The notes: generated by a model from the letters alone, not told the origin. A stretch of 42,440 nt of DNA from Saprospiraceae bacterium (GCA_007125435.1 SLDF01000316.1:1-42440), one strand, 5' to 3'. Positions 34,544-42,440 are shown, counted from the stretch's first letter. Made by a program: numbers and translations.

Positions 34544-35962
34544 ATGAAAGTAGAACAAATTTATACAGGGTGTCTTGCACATGGAGCGTATTATATAGAA
34601 AGTGCAGGTGAAGCTGCCATTATTGACCCATTAAGAGAAGTAGAGCCATATATTAAGATGGCGGAGACAAATAATGCTAAGATTAAGTATGTATTCGAGA
34701 CCCACTTCCATGCGGATTTTGTTTCGGGGCACGTAGACCTTGCCAAGAAGACTGGAGCAGATATCGTTTTCGGGCCTACAGGTATGGAGATGGGGTTTGA
34801 TGCAGTTATTGCTGAGGATGGCCAGGTATTTCAGATTGGTGATGTAGCTATTAAAGTCATTCACACACCGGGCCACACCATGGAGAGTAGTTGTTTCCTA
34901 TTGATCGACGAAGAGGGTAAGGAGCAGGCTATTTTTACCGGGGACACTTTATTTATAGGTGATGTAGGTCGTCCTGACCTTGCACAGAAGGTTATAGCAG
35001 AATTGACTCAGGAAAAATTAGCCGGTCATTTATACGACTCACTTCATAATAAGATCATGCCCTTACCTGATCACATAACAGTCTATCCTGGACACGGTGC
35101 CGGTTCTGCTTGTGGCAAGAAAATGAGCAAAGAGACATCTGATACACTAGGCAATCAAAAGCGCGAAAATTATGCCCTTCAGCCGATGAGCAAAGAGGCT
35201 TTTATCGAAGAAGTTTTGACCGGATTGACACCTCCTCCTGGTTACTTCCCGGCTAATGTGATGATGAATATTCAGGGCTATGAAAGCATAGACAAGGTCT
35301 TGGAGAGAGGTCAGTCAGCACTAAGCCCGAGAGCATTTGAGGCAGCTGCTAATGAGACCATGGCATTGATGATAGATACCAGACAGCCTGAGGAATTTGC
35401 CAAAGGATTTATCCCTAATTCTATTAATATAGGCCTTGACGGTAGCTTTGCATCCTGGGTAGGTACATTGGTGCCTGACGTCAAGCAGCAAATCCTCGTC
35501 ATCGCTGATGAAGGCACCGAAGAGGAAGCCATCACCAGAATGGCCAGAGTGGGCTACGACAATGTCATAGGTTACCTGGAAGGAGGATTCAAAGCCTGGC
35601 AGGCAGAGGGTCGTGAGATAGACGAAATCGAATCCATTACGCCAGCTGAGCTCTTAAAAAGAGGCGAGCAAGAGGAGCTAAATATACTCGATGTGCGCAG
35701 AAAAAGTGAGCACGACAGTGAGCACGTCATTGACGCCATCAATGCCCCGCTTGACTACATCAATGATAGCATGGCATTAGTTGACAAAGACAAGACGTAT
35801 TATGTACATTGTGCAGGTGGTTACAGGTCCATGGTGTTCAACTCGATTTTGAGAGCCAGAGGCTTTGACAAGCTTGTAGACATCAAAGGTGGATTCGACG
35901 CCATTAAAGAGGATGGTAAATTCAAGGTCAGCGAATACGTTTGCCCTACCACATTGCTATAA
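34544..35962 (+). CDS. MBL-fold persulfide dioxygenase-like protein with two rhodanese domains
   Basis: 472 residues. Residues 1-230 are a metallo-beta-lactamase fold of the ETHE1/persulfide-dioxygenase type: THFHADFVSGH (His54, His56, Asp58, His63), HTPGH (His111), FTGDTLFIGDVGRPDL (Asp134) and VYPGHGAGSACGK (His184). The first rhodanese (about 255-355) has Asp322 where the active Cys would be (LVIADEGT), so it is probably inactive. The second (about 365-468) keeps Cys423 in YVHCAGGYRS. The family oxidises glutathione or other persulfides to sulfite and exchanges sulfane sulfur. A DUF6132 gene follows after 10 bases. A Crp/Fnr-like dyad upstream suggests redox or sulfide-responsive control (inference). 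Confidence 0.9.
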   Translation: MKVEQIYTGCLAHGAYYIESAGEAAIIDPLREVEPYIKMAETNNAKIKYVFETHFHADFVSGHVDLAKKTGADIVFGPTGMEMGFDAVIAEDGQVFQIGDVAIKVIHTPGHTMESSCFLLIDEEGKEQAIFTGDTLFIGDVGRPDLAQKVIAELTQEKLAGHLYDSLHNKIMPLPDHITVYPGHGAGSACGKKMSKETSDTLGNQKRENYALQPMSKEAFIEEVLTGLTPPPGYFPANVMMNIQGYESIDKVLERGQSALSPRAFEAAANETMALMIDTRQPEEFAKGFIPNSINIGLDGSFASWVGTLVPDVKQQILVIADEGTEEEAITRMARVGYDNVIGYLEGGFKAWQAEGREIDEIESITPAELLKRGEQEELNILDVRRKSEHDSEHVIDAINAPLDYINDSMALVDKDKTYYVHCAGGYRSMVFNSILRARGFDKLVDIKGGFDAIKEDGKFKVSEYVCPTTLL

Positions 35963-35972
35963 AATATTAAAG

Positions 35973-36188
35973 ATGACACGTAAATCCATTATTTTGACAG
36001 CATTGGGCATAGCTATTGGCGCTCTAGGAGGTTGGTTGTATTACTACTATGTAGGGTGTCAGTCCGGCACTTGCGCGATCACTTCCAGACCACTTAATAG
36101 CACACTATATGGGGCCCTTATGGGTGGCCTACTTTTGAATACCTTTTCAGGCGACTTTGCCAATCAAAGGTCTGACAAAGACAACTGA
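35973..36188 (+). CDS. DUF6132 family small membrane protein
   Basis: 71 residues from the ATG at 35973; an upstream in-frame ATG at 35889 lies inside the previous gene and is unlikely. Two hydrophobic helices (ILTALGIAIGALGGWLYYYY and STLYGALMGGLLLNTF) flank the conserved loop VGCQSGTCAITSRP with two cysteines, the hallmark I associate with DUF6132. Family members are often found beside rhodanese or sulfur-transport genes. Here it follows the MBL/rhodanese gene, so a role in moving or handling reduced sulfur at the inner membrane is plausible but unproven. Confidence 0.8.
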   Translation: MTRKSIILTALGIAIGALGGWLYYYYVGCQSGTCAITSRPLNSTLYGALMGGLLLNTFSGDFANQRSDKDN

Positions 36189-36246
36189 TTATAGAATAGG
36201 ATTTGCAAGGTCATAATAAATTAAGATTTTGATGATTTGTATTGTG

Positions 36247-36290
36247 AACAATCCCTCCTTTACTTGATGAAGTATTGGGGGGATTGTTTA
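36247..36290 (+). terminator. intrinsic terminator after the sulfur operon
   Basis: AACAATCCCTCC (36247-36258) pairs with GGGGGGATTGTT (36277-36288), one G-T pair, followed by TATTTATC. It ends the MBL/rhodanese-DUF6132 transcript. Confidence 0.75.
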
Positions 36291-36334
36291 TTTATCAAGC
36301 GGGTTTTAAATGAGACTTGAGATGATATTCGTTT

Positions 36335-36935
36335 GGGCGTGTCCCTTCGGGACCGGGCTATGCGCTTGTATTCACAGGTCTGCCATAGAGTGTCGCTGCT
36401 GGTGTGAGCGGCTTCTTACCAGTCGCCGAGCCAGAGTCGCTTTAATTTTATTGTAAGATTTACAGAGCATTCTTAGTATTGGATTTAAATCGAGGTTTAG
36501 TCGATGCTGAGCCGAGGGCGGCTATAATTTATTATGATTTATTAGTTTACTCATTATGGCGACTTTTTATTAAGATACAGTGATGCCGAGCCAGAGGCGG
36601 CTCGGTTCCTTCATTATTTGCTTGACATTAAGTCAACCAAATTGCTTCGCACCATTCAGTCATCCTCATTATCAGATTGACGTTTAGTCAATCTGATTGC
36701 TTCGCACCATTCGGTCATGCACCGTTCAGTCATGCACCACTCAGTCACCCTCACGCGAAAATCTGTTGTCAGTTGTCGGTTGCGTGTTACGTGTTACGGG
36801 TTGCTTGTTGTTTACGCTTCGCTGTTTAATGTTTGAGATGCGCTTCGCTTTCTCAAACGTTTACGCTACGTGGACGTTGTCCACTTCGCTGTTTAGGCTT
36901 GAAGATGATTGATAACTTTCAAGTTCTATTTGCAA
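36335..36935 (+). repeat. Family C element, copy 2 (expanded)
   Basis: Shows the same series as copy 1 on the opposite strand: GGGCGTGTCCC with hairpin GTCCC-TTC-GGGAC, CGGGCTATGCGCTTGTATTC, CTGCCATAGAGTGTCGCTGC, later CCCTCACGC, TTGTTTACGCTTCGCTGTTT and GCTTGAAGATGATTGA with CTTTCAAGTTCTATT. About 300 extra bases in the middle carry three GCCGAGCCAGAGGCGGCT-like units and tandem variants of GATTGCTTCGCACCATTCAG and CACTCAGTCA. No gene is seen in 36291-37556. Confidence 0.75.
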
Positions 36936-37094
36936 TAGGAATCTAATTAAAGGCTATTAGAAAAAACTCCCATGGAAGCTCTGCTATAAACGGGAGGGCA
37001 GCGAGTTAAACATGAGCGCAGCGAATTAAACGTGAGCAAAGGATAACTTATACATTCTACGTTCTACATTTTACCAATTGGCTCATGATACGTT

Positions 37095-37165
37095 TATCTT
37101 CCAAAGAGACCTTGGACGTTCCGACCTTGAGACGTGCCGACCTTCGACCTTTCGCTTTCACCCTC
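37095..37165 (-). repeat. Family D satellite, second block
   Basis: The complement reads GCGAAAGGTCGAAGGTCGGC, then ACGTCTCAAGGTCGGAACGT and CCAAGGTCTC, the same unit type as the tract at 23285-23965 but inverted. It follows family C copy 2, as the first block adjoins copy 1. Confidence 0.65.
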
Positions 37166-37184
37166 CTTGTCATTCTCTACTATA

Positions 37185-37318
37185 TTGCATCAGCGATGTG
37201 AAAGGGTGGCGACGGCAGGAGCCAGACTCTGCGTAGCGATAGTGGAGCAGAGGCCGACCGATTAGGGAGCCCTGTAACGTAGCGACCCGACGACGACAGG
37301 AGGAGGGTGATGCCCAAA
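37185..37318 (+). repeat. Family B structured repeat, copy 5
   Basis: Starts TTGCATCAGCGATGTGAAAG and ends AGGAGGGTGATGCCCAA. The internal stem is CTCTGC (37227-37232) with GCAGAG (37247-37252) across a 14-base loop, the same place and spacing as CTCGAT/ATCGAG in copies 1-3. GGGT and ACCC are kept. The rest of the spacer 37319-37556 shows nothing I can name. Confidence 0.85.
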
Positions 37319-37556
37319 ACAAAAATAAATAAACCTACTGTATGCTCTAACTGAGATAATGACAACTCATTACTTTTAGCCCATTGCTACAACAGGAATG
37401 CTGAATAGATAGCGTTGTCTATGAAAGTAAAAGCAAAGTGTAAGGAGCTAAGAAAGATGGCATTCTTATCAATTATATTACACACGATTTTTCCTGAATT
37501 GGCACTTTAGCCTTACATTTCGGATCAGTACGAAGCAAAGAAATAATGTAAATCAT

Positions 37557-38312
37557 ATGAAAAAAGGGTATTACGTTCTGTTCTTATTTTTAGCGATCGC
37601 ATCTTCATGCCACCGGCATATCCATCTGGCCAATATTGAGCGCACACAATACACTGTGGGCAAAGATACTGATGGATTGGAGGCGAATCAAGAGTTGATC
37701 GACATGATCTCGCCTTATAAAGCGGCTCTTGACGAGGAGATGAACACATTGATAGGAACCATGAACCGTACAATGTATAAACGCAAGCCGGAATCAGAGA
37801 TGACCAATTGGCTAGGTGATGTGCTGTATAGGCAGGCTAGCGAGGTCTCCGGACAGCAAATAGACTTTGCTATAATGAATTATGGGGGTATTCGTCTGCC
37901 ACAGATTCAGGAAGGAGAGATCAAGACCGGGACGATATTTGAGCTCATGCCATTTGATAATTATGTAGTGATTCTGGAGTTGGATGGGCGAACTGTCAGG
38001 TCTCTATTTGACAAAATAGCTGCTGCGGGCGGTGGATGGCCGGTAAGTAAGCACGTCTTATTGGTCATAGATGATAGAAAGGTCGACAAATTACTGATTG
38101 GTGGCAAGACAATTGAAGATGACCGAATATACAGCATGGTCACTTCTGACTTCCTGGCTGATGCCGGAGATGGTCTCAGCATGTTGCCGGATCAGACCAG
38201 ATACGAGTTTGATTTACTCATCAGAGACGCCATAATAAAAGATGTCAAAGAGATGACCAGTAAAGAAGGATCTGTCACATCTTCATCTTCAGGTAGAATC
38301 ATCCAAAAATAA
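37557..38312 (+). CDS. 5'-nucleotidase C-terminal domain lipoprotein
   Basis: 251 residues with a lipoprotein signal (IASSC, Cys about 18). It is the substrate-binding C-terminal domain of UshA-type 5'-nucleotidases as a separate protein: NWLGDVLYRQASE, IMNYGGIRLPQIQEGEI, ELMPFDNYVVILELDGRTV and DFLADAGDGLSM. In single-chain enzymes this domain binds the nucleotide base and follows the metallophosphatase domain. Here the metallophosphatase is encoded by the next gene, 7 bases downstream, so the two products probably act together in the periplasm in nucleotide breakdown and phosphate salvage. Confidence 0.88.
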   Translation: MKKGYYVLFLFLAIASSCHRHIHLANIERTQYTVGKDTDGLEANQELIDMISPYKAALDEEMNTLIGTMNRTMYKRKPESEMTNWLGDVLYRQASEVSGQQIDFAIMNYGGIRLPQIQEGEIKTGTIFELMPFDNYVVILELDGRTVRSLFDKIAAAGGGWPVSKHVLLVIDDRKVDKLLIGGKTIEDDRIYSMVTSDFLADAGDGLSMLPDQTRYEFDLLIRDAIIKDVKEMTSKEGSVTSSSSGRIIQK

Positions 38313-38319
38313 AAGAGCC

Positions 38320-39240
38320 ATGAAAAGAAGACAGTTTATAAAAACCGCAGGATTGACAACCGGAGCTATATTGACAGGCAGCTTACCACTGGCAGCCATG
38401 CCAAAAGAAAAACTCTTGCACCTCACCATACTCCACACCAATGATACACACTCTAGGATAGAACCATTCCCAATGGATGGTGGTAAATATCAAGGACTTG
38501 GTGGCGTAGAGCCAAGAAGCCGTCTTATAGACAAGATAAGACGTGAGGTCGATAATGTATTACTCTTGGATGCAGGGGATTTCTGCCAGGGTACGCCGTA
38601 TTTCAATCTTTTTGACGGAGAGCTCGAGGTGAGATTGATGTCAAAGCTCGGATACGATGCCGGCGTACCGGGCAACCACGACTTCGATAAAGGTATAGAC
38701 AACTTATCAAAGCAGCTGAAAGCGCATGCAAACTTTCCTCTTATTGCCTCTAATTATGATCTAAGCCGGACATCGTTAAAGGATATAGTGCTCCCCAGAC
38801 ATGTCATACAAAAGGGCGATATTAAAATAGGCTTAGTGGGGGCCGGTATTGTATTGGATGGTCTAGTCACACCTATGATGTATGGCGATGTAAAGTTTCT
38901 GGATACTGTAGAGACTGTAGATAAGCAAGCCGAAATCTTAAAAAATGAAGAAAAATGTGACCTCGTAGTTTGTCTATCTCATCTTGGCTACGCTTATCAA
39001 TCAGACCGCATGTCGGATGTCGTCTTGGCTAAAGAAAGCCGGCACATAGATATCATCGTGGGCGGTCATACCCATACCTTCCTCGATGAGCCAACGATCA
39101 TAAAAAACAAACTGGATAAACCGGTATTTGTAAATCAAGCCGGATGGGCCGGTATCCAACTAGGCAGACTAGATATCACTATGGAAAGAAATAAAAAGGA
39201 TGTGTGTGTAAACTGCAAGAATTATTGGGTGAAGAGTTAG
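38320..39240 (+). CDS. metallophosphatase (5'-nucleotidase N-terminal domain), Tat-type signal
   Basis: 306 residues. The N terminus MKRRQFIKTAGLTTGAILTG has a twin-arginine pattern, suggesting export folded with its metals. Calcineurin-like metal motifs are all visible: LHTNDTHSR, LLDAGDFCQG, GNHDFD, CLSHLG and VGGHTHTF. It corresponds to the catalytic half of UshA-like 5'-nucleotidases and ends before the C-terminal domain, which the preceding gene supplies. The order (C-terminal domain gene first) is reversed relative to the fused protein. Expected reaction: dephosphorylation of nucleotides in the periplasm. Confidence 0.9.
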   Translation: MKRRQFIKTAGLTTGAILTGSLPLAAMPKEKLLHLTILHTNDTHSRIEPFPMDGGKYQGLGGVEPRSRLIDKIRREVDNVLLLDAGDFCQGTPYFNLFDGELEVRLMSKLGYDAGVPGNHDFDKGIDNLSKQLKAHANFPLIASNYDLSRTSLKDIVLPRHVIQKGDIKIGLVGAGIVLDGLVTPMMYGDVKFLDTVETVDKQAEILKNEEKCDLVVCLSHLGYAYQSDRMSDVVLAKESRHIDIIVGGHTHTFLDEPTIIKNKLDKPVFVNQAGWAGIQLGRLDITMERNKKDVCVNCKNYWVKS

Positions 39241-39295
39241 GGTGTTTGTATCGGTTTAAGTTATCGTAATTGATTTTTATGGTTATTTTTGTCAA

Positions 39296-40000
39296 ATGAG
39301 ATATTTAGACCCCAAAAGCGATCTGGTATTTAAACGTGTATTCGGCGAACATGCCAATATTTTGATTAGCTTTCTAAATGCACTGCTTCCTTTGAGAGAA
39401 GATCAGGTAATAGAGAAGATAGATTATTTACCAACAGAATTACTCCCTGAAATTCCAATCTCGAAAAACTCTATTGTTGATGTCAGTTGCCAAGATAACT
39501 ACGGCAGACAGTTCATTGTGGAGATGCAAATGATATGGTCAGACAAATTTACCAGCCGCATGCTGTACAACGCTTCCAAAACCTATGTAAAACAATTAGA
39601 CATAGGAGCTGTGTACAAAAAACTCATGCCCGTTTATGCGCTGGCATTAGTAAATGAAAAGTTTGAAAAGGATAACGATGAGTTTTACCATCATTATCAG
39701 TTTACTCATCAGAGTATTCTCGAAAAAAAGCTAGATAACATTCATTTAATCTTCGTAGAGATACCTAAATTTAAGTCTTATAATTTTAGCCAAAGGAAAC
39801 TAATGGTCTTATGGCTACGTTTTATTTCAGAGACAAAACCCGCTTTATACAATAGAACTTTCTATTACGGCTTTAATTGGCTTCAAAATAAGGCGCTTCG
39901 CTTGATTTCGTTCAGTCACCGTAGGAGAGACTATGGCTCTTTCACGAAATCACTTATTTTATCGCCACTTAAACCCTCACTACGAAATTCCATCGTATAA
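39296..40000 (+). pseudogene. Rpn-family PD-(D/E)XK nuclease, N-terminal part, interrupted by family A element
   Basis: The open frame is 234 codons, but only the first 181 (to 39838, ending FISETK) are native. The Rpn/PD-(D/E)XK transposase-nuclease core is intact: MRYLDPKSDLVFKRVFGEH, Asp62 in SIVDVSCQDNYGRQF, and Glu76 with Gln78 in IVEMQM. From codon 182 the frame reads through the inverted family A element (39837-40008) and stops at its end. The natural C terminus resumes at 40011. Family members promote recombination-linked DNA cleavage. The truncated product retains the catalytic residues, so it could still be active, but the gene is best treated as disrupted. Confidence 0.82.
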
Positions 40001-40008
40001 AACGGGTT
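39837..40008 (-). mobile_element. Family A palindromic element, copy 3 (short form), inserted in the Rpn gene
   Basis: 172 bases. The ends are inverted repeats: AACCCGCTTTATAC on the left and GTATAAAACGGGTT on the right (13 of 14 match). Read on the minus strand it carries the conserved centre AGCCATAGTC ... CTACGGTGA, then TGAACGAAATCAAGC and CTTATTTTGAAGCCA. It lacks the outer GACGAAGGAGATTTACG modules and the GC-rich hairpin of copies 1 and 2. No clear target duplication can be told apart from the A-rich flanks. Confidence 0.85.
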
Positions 40009-40022
40009 AAAAAGGAAACGAA

Positions 40023-40337
40023 ATGCTCAATGACGAATTAATAAGGGAATTACAGACCGTCCCGGAAATAGCTCAGGCTCTAGAAATTGCAAAAGAGAGC
40101 GGTTATACCAAAGAAGAGCTCTTGGCATATGATAAGTTTTGGGACGCCACAAGAACCGAAAAAACACTGATCAGCGACGCTGAAGAGCGGGGTATTCAAA
40201 TCGGAGAAGAGCGGGGCATCACATCCGTCATTTTGAATGGAATAGACAAAGGACTTAGTATAGAGATGCTATCATCTTTAACGAACTTGTCAAAAGAAAA
40301 AATAGTAAGCATCCTCGAAGGTCATAAAGATAAGTAA
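40023..40337 (+). pseudogene. C-terminal fragment of the interrupted Rpn-family nuclease
   Basis: 104 codons from the first ATG. The native frame runs back to 40011 (KGNE before MLNDEL), directly after the inserted element. The sequence has the typical Rpn C terminus: QALEIAKESGYTKEELLAYD, KFWDATRTEKTLISDAEERG and a Glu/Gly-rich IGEERG tail. Joining FISETK at 39836-39838 with KGNEMLND restores one frame if 172 or 175 bases are removed, giving about 290 residues, the usual family length. Confidence 0.8.
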
Positions 40338-40342
40338 TTACC

Positions 40343-40882
40343 ATGACGGCATTCACCCTCATTGACCAAAAGGCTTTCAATCAATTAACCAAGGCATCTA
40401 ACCTATGGCTCATGGCTTCTGGTCTATGCTTTGCTGTCTATTTCTCAGTATTAAAAAAGATTGATAATGATATACTGTCGGTCTTTGTGGGTATTGGATT
40501 CTTGGCTACCACTGTTATATCTATGCTGTGGATAAGAAAAAGAGCATCAACATCTACAAAGGGCACCTTATCACTCAGTGATGAAGCCATTATCATTCAA
40601 AATAATATCAAAAGCTTAGAGCAGATATTTTATTTGAAAGACATTCGCAACATTACCTTAAAACACATTGGCCATATACCGGGTGCAGGGTCTTTCAAAG
40701 ACAACTTAGGTTATATGTTGGGCCGGCTAAAATATCCTACTTTGAGCTTTGTTGATCGACAAGGTCGATTACATACCTATAATTTTACCTTTGATTCATA
40801 TTATGCTCTTCAGCAAATTCAAAATTGGCAGAAGAGGTATACCAGTTCAACGGTCGTTGATACAGTATCTCAATCTTCATGA
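40343..40882 (+). CDS. hypothetical two-helix membrane protein with PH-like domain
   Basis: 179 residues. Two transmembrane helices (about 20-38 SNLWLMASGLCFAVYFSVL, 47-66 VFVGIGFLATTVISMLWIRK). A soluble C-terminal domain of alternating strands follows (TLSLSDEAIIIQNN, DIRNITLKHIG, YPTLSFVDRQGRLHTYNFTF), ending in a helix (YYALQQIQNWQKRY). This layout is that of bacterial PH-domain (YdbS/YcxB-like) membrane proteins. I cannot name a function. It begins 5 bases after the Rpn fragment, but that linkage may be accidental. Confidence 0.65.
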   Translation: MTAFTLIDQKAFNQLTKASNLWLMASGLCFAVYFSVLKKIDNDILSVFVGIGFLATTVISMLWIRKRASTSTKGTLSLSDEAIIIQNNIKSLEQIFYLKDIRNITLKHIGHIPGAGSFKDNLGYMLGRLKYPTLSFVDRQGRLHTYNFTFDSYYALQQIQNWQKRYTSSTVVDTVSQSS

Positions 40883-40982
40883 GATAAAAACTCTATAATC
40901 TTAGGTGCGAATGATATAACTAATTCTGAATGTCTTCGTTTATAATCCGTCTTATTTTCTCAACAATTAAACACAATGCCTT

Positions 40983-41432
40983 ATGTCTGTCAAAACCCTA
41001 ATTTATGGTATAACTATCCTGGGATTTTTAGCGTTGATTGCCACCACATTTCCATCTGGTAAACAAAATGGCGAGGATGGCATACAATTCTTTGAAGGCA
41101 GCTTGAGTGAAGCTCTAGCCAAAGCGGAGGAGGAAAATAAATTGGTGTTCATGGATGTCTATGCGACATGGTGTGGTCCATGCAAGGCATTGAAGCAGCG
41201 AACCTTCCCGGTCAAGGAAGTAGGAGATGTGTTTAATACCCACTTCATCAATGTAGCTATGGACGGCGAAAAAGGTGAAGGGCCGGAAATTGTCAAAAAG
41301 TACGGTGTGAGAGCTTATCCCACTTTATTATTTTTAAATCCCTCGGGTGAGGTAGTGTATCAGTTTAAAGGGTTTCGACCAGCAGCTGAGTTTTTGGCTA
41401 TAGCTAACCATGTCATAGAAAACAACAAATAG
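40983..41432 (+). CDS. thioredoxin-family protein, membrane-anchored or exported
   Basis: 149 residues. The N-terminal hydrophobic segment (about 5-22) is an anchor or signal. The thioredoxin fold has the active site WCGPCK (Cys64, Cys67) in VYATWCGPCKALKQRTF and the cis-proline in VRAYPTLLFL. It belongs to the Thioredoxin_7/DUF255-like periplasmic reductases common in Bacteroidota. It should act on protein disulfides in the periplasm. No partner such as CcdA or DsbD is adjacent. It is convergent with the next gene, with 11 bases between stops. Confidence 0.88.
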   Translation: MSVKTLIYGITILGFLALIATTFPSGKQNGEDGIQFFEGSLSEALAKAEEENKLVFMDVYATWCGPCKALKQRTFPVKEVGDVFNTHFINVAMDGEKGEGPEIVKKYGVRAYPTLLFLNPSGEVVYQFKGFRPAAEFLAIANHVIENNK

Positions 41433-41443
41433 ATAGGTACAAT

Positions 41444-41965
41444 TTACTTTTCATATAATTTGATAGGGACACCCAGGGTCAGCATAGCCGCACTTACTCT
41501 ATTGTCTTGAGGTCCTATATCTGATTGATAGCGCAGACCAAAACTAAAGTGTCGCATCCTTACGCGCAGTGCGGCGTAGAGTCCCTGCCCAAGACCATTT
41601 TGAAAATAACCGGCACTGATATAGGCACTTTCTCTTCCGTTCAATATGCCCTTGTGCAATCTGACTGATGGCCCGAATCCCACGTTTACACCATGAAAAT
41701 TGTCTTCTCCAATATTGTTATTCGCATAAAATGCATTGACCTCCACTCCCAGCGACTTATAATGGTAAAGGTAATTAACTCCGGCGGCTACAGTGGTGTA
41801 CGCAATCTTACCATCGAGAAAGCTTGACGGAAAAATATGCTGTAAGCCAGCCTCTATATCTAACATCATGGTGTTATTCTGGGCGCTGACTAAGGCACTA
41901 TTGCCTATAACACACACAACCAGACAAGTCGACAAAAAAGGAAGAAGTGATTTTTTCATGATCAT
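41444..41965 (-). CDS. hypothetical outer-membrane protein
   Basis: 173 residues (start at 41965, or two codons later at the second ATG). Signal peptide to about 29 (ALVSAQ). The remainder is amphipathic strands separated by short turns (MLDIEAGLQHIFPSSF, VAAGVNYLYHYKSLGVEVNA, VNVGFGPSVRLHKG, AALRVRMRHFSFGLRYQSD), consistent with a small beta-barrel. No specific family is recognised. It stands alone between convergent and divergent neighbours. Confidence 0.72.
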   Translation of the reverse strand: MIMKKSLLPFLSTCLVVCVIGNSALVSAQNNTMMLDIEAGLQHIFPSSFLDGKIAYTTVAAGVNYLYHYKSLGVEVNAFYANNNIGEDNFHGVNVGFGPSVRLHKGILNGRESAYISAGYFQNGLGQGLYAALRVRMRHFSFGLRYQSDIGPQDNRVSAAMLTLGVPIKLYEK

Positions 41966-42095
41966 CTGAATATTTTTCAGCCTGTAAATTAATCAAATAC
42001 AATCATATACGGCACTAATTTACAATTAAACGACAACAATTCACAGGTCCAGCTCTTTCAAATACTGTATTTTTACCTGCCAAAAATAAACAATA

Positions 42096-42386
42096 ATGAC
42101 ATTACTCACTACAGCACTGGGTCGTCTTAGATTAACAGCATGGATAGAGGGCACTACCTACCTTTTATTAGGCATCACCATGCCCCTCAAATATATCTAT
42201 GACATACCACAGCCCAATTATATCGTCGGCATGCTTCACGGGGTATTCTTCATTCTCTACTGCTTGCTTGTATTACAAGTAGCCTACAGGGACCGTTGGA
42301 AGCGACTTCATACCTTCTGGGCACTGCTGGCCTCCCTCATACCCTTTGGCACTTTTGTAGCGGAGTATAAGCTCTTTCGATATTAG
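42096..42386 (+). CDS. DUF3817 family integral membrane protein
   Basis: 96 residues with three hydrophobic segments (about 12-28, 38-62, 70-88). The N terminus GRLRLTAWIEGTTYLLLG, the central PQPNYIVGMLHGVFFILYCL and RLHTFWALLASLIPFGTFVA match the DUF3817 pattern (small membrane proteins, YdzA-like). The function is unknown. The gene is complete within the window and a family B repeat begins 35 bases downstream. Confidence 0.82.
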   Translation: MTLLTTALGRLRLTAWIEGTTYLLLGITMPLKYIYDIPQPNYIVGMLHGVFFILYCLLVLQVAYRDRWKRLHTFWALLASLIPFGTFVAEYKLFRY

Positions 42387-42420
42387 GATGCTTAATAAGG
42401 CTATATTCTATTTTGTCGGT

Positions 42421-42440
42421 TTGGGCATCACCCTCCTCCT
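42421..42440 (-). repeat. Family B structured repeat, copy 6 (cut by window end)
   Basis: TTGGGCATCACCCTCCTCCT is the exact complement of the terminal bases of copies 1 and 5. The element continues beyond the window. Confidence 0.7.

Noticed and set aside
36697..36912. ORF in family C copy 2
   Set aside because: Made of repeat units (HSPSR-like and LxVxG stretches); copy 1 does not keep the frame.
39296..40337. Rpn gene as an active transposase of family A
   Set aside because: Its two parts flank a family A copy, but the protein is interrupted by the element rather than carried by it, and the other two copies have no such gene beside them.

Overview
The window looks like chromosome from a member of the Bacteroidota, most likely Saprospiria or a close relative. 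Evidence: a secreted protein with a type IX secretion C-terminal sorting domain, a TonB-dependent receptor with an N-terminal carboxypeptidase-regulatory-like domain, two LytTR regulator / His_kinase sensor pairs, an ECF sigma factor next to a one-helix protein with a barrel-like C terminus, DUF5777 and DUF6132 proteins, and promoters of the Bacteroidota type (TTTG, about 19 bp, TAnnTTTG). The taxon below phylum level is inference from gene content. I see no rRNA, tRNA, CRISPR array, phage or conjugation genes.

Layout. 0.36-5.2 kb (minus): lipoprotein, membrane-anchored putative anti-sigma protein, ECF sigma factor, then a large T9SS-secreted protein with SprB-like repeats. 5.4-7.3 kb: LytTR response regulator and histidine kinase. 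7.6-11.4 kb: TonB-dependent receptor and an exported alpha/beta hydrolase. 12.0-15.3 kb (plus): second histidine kinase/LytTR pair, then an ALDH8-type aldehyde dehydrogenase. 15.5-23.1 kb (minus): exported amidohydrolase, AddB-like PD-(D/E)XK nuclease, and two tandem paralogues of an unrecognised exported glycine-rich protein. 24.5-28.8 kb: DinB protein, ThiF/MoeB-rhodanese fusion, NlpE-META lipoprotein, HMG-CoA synthase. 28.8-31.5 kb (minus): di-haem cytochrome c peroxidase, mono-haem cytochrome and DUF5777 barrel, behind a consensus promoter. 32.6-36.2 kb (plus): a trypsin-like protease lipoprotein split by a one-base frameshift, then a persulfide-dioxygenase-like MBL/rhodanese protein with DUF6132. 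37.6-42.4 kb: two-gene 5'-nucleotidase, an Rpn-family nuclease interrupted by a small inserted element, a small membrane protein, a thioredoxin, a small outer-membrane protein and a DUF3817 protein.

The most unusual content is non-coding. The spacers hold at least four repeat families. Family A is a palindromic, MITE-like element with AACCCG ends (three copies, one inside the Rpn gene). Family B runs from GCATCAGCG to GGGTGATGCCC (five copies, a fragment at the window end and a decayed piece); copies differ by paired changes in an internal stem, which points to conserved structure. Family C is a GGGCGTG...CTTTCAAGTT element (two inverted copies). Family D is a purine-rich AAGGTCGAAAGTC satellite (two blocks). 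C and D form a composite block present twice in inverted orientation around a 12 kb segment. One family B copy carries a further palindrome inside it. I regard families A and B as the best candidates for undescribed biology here; the coding genes are mostly of known families.
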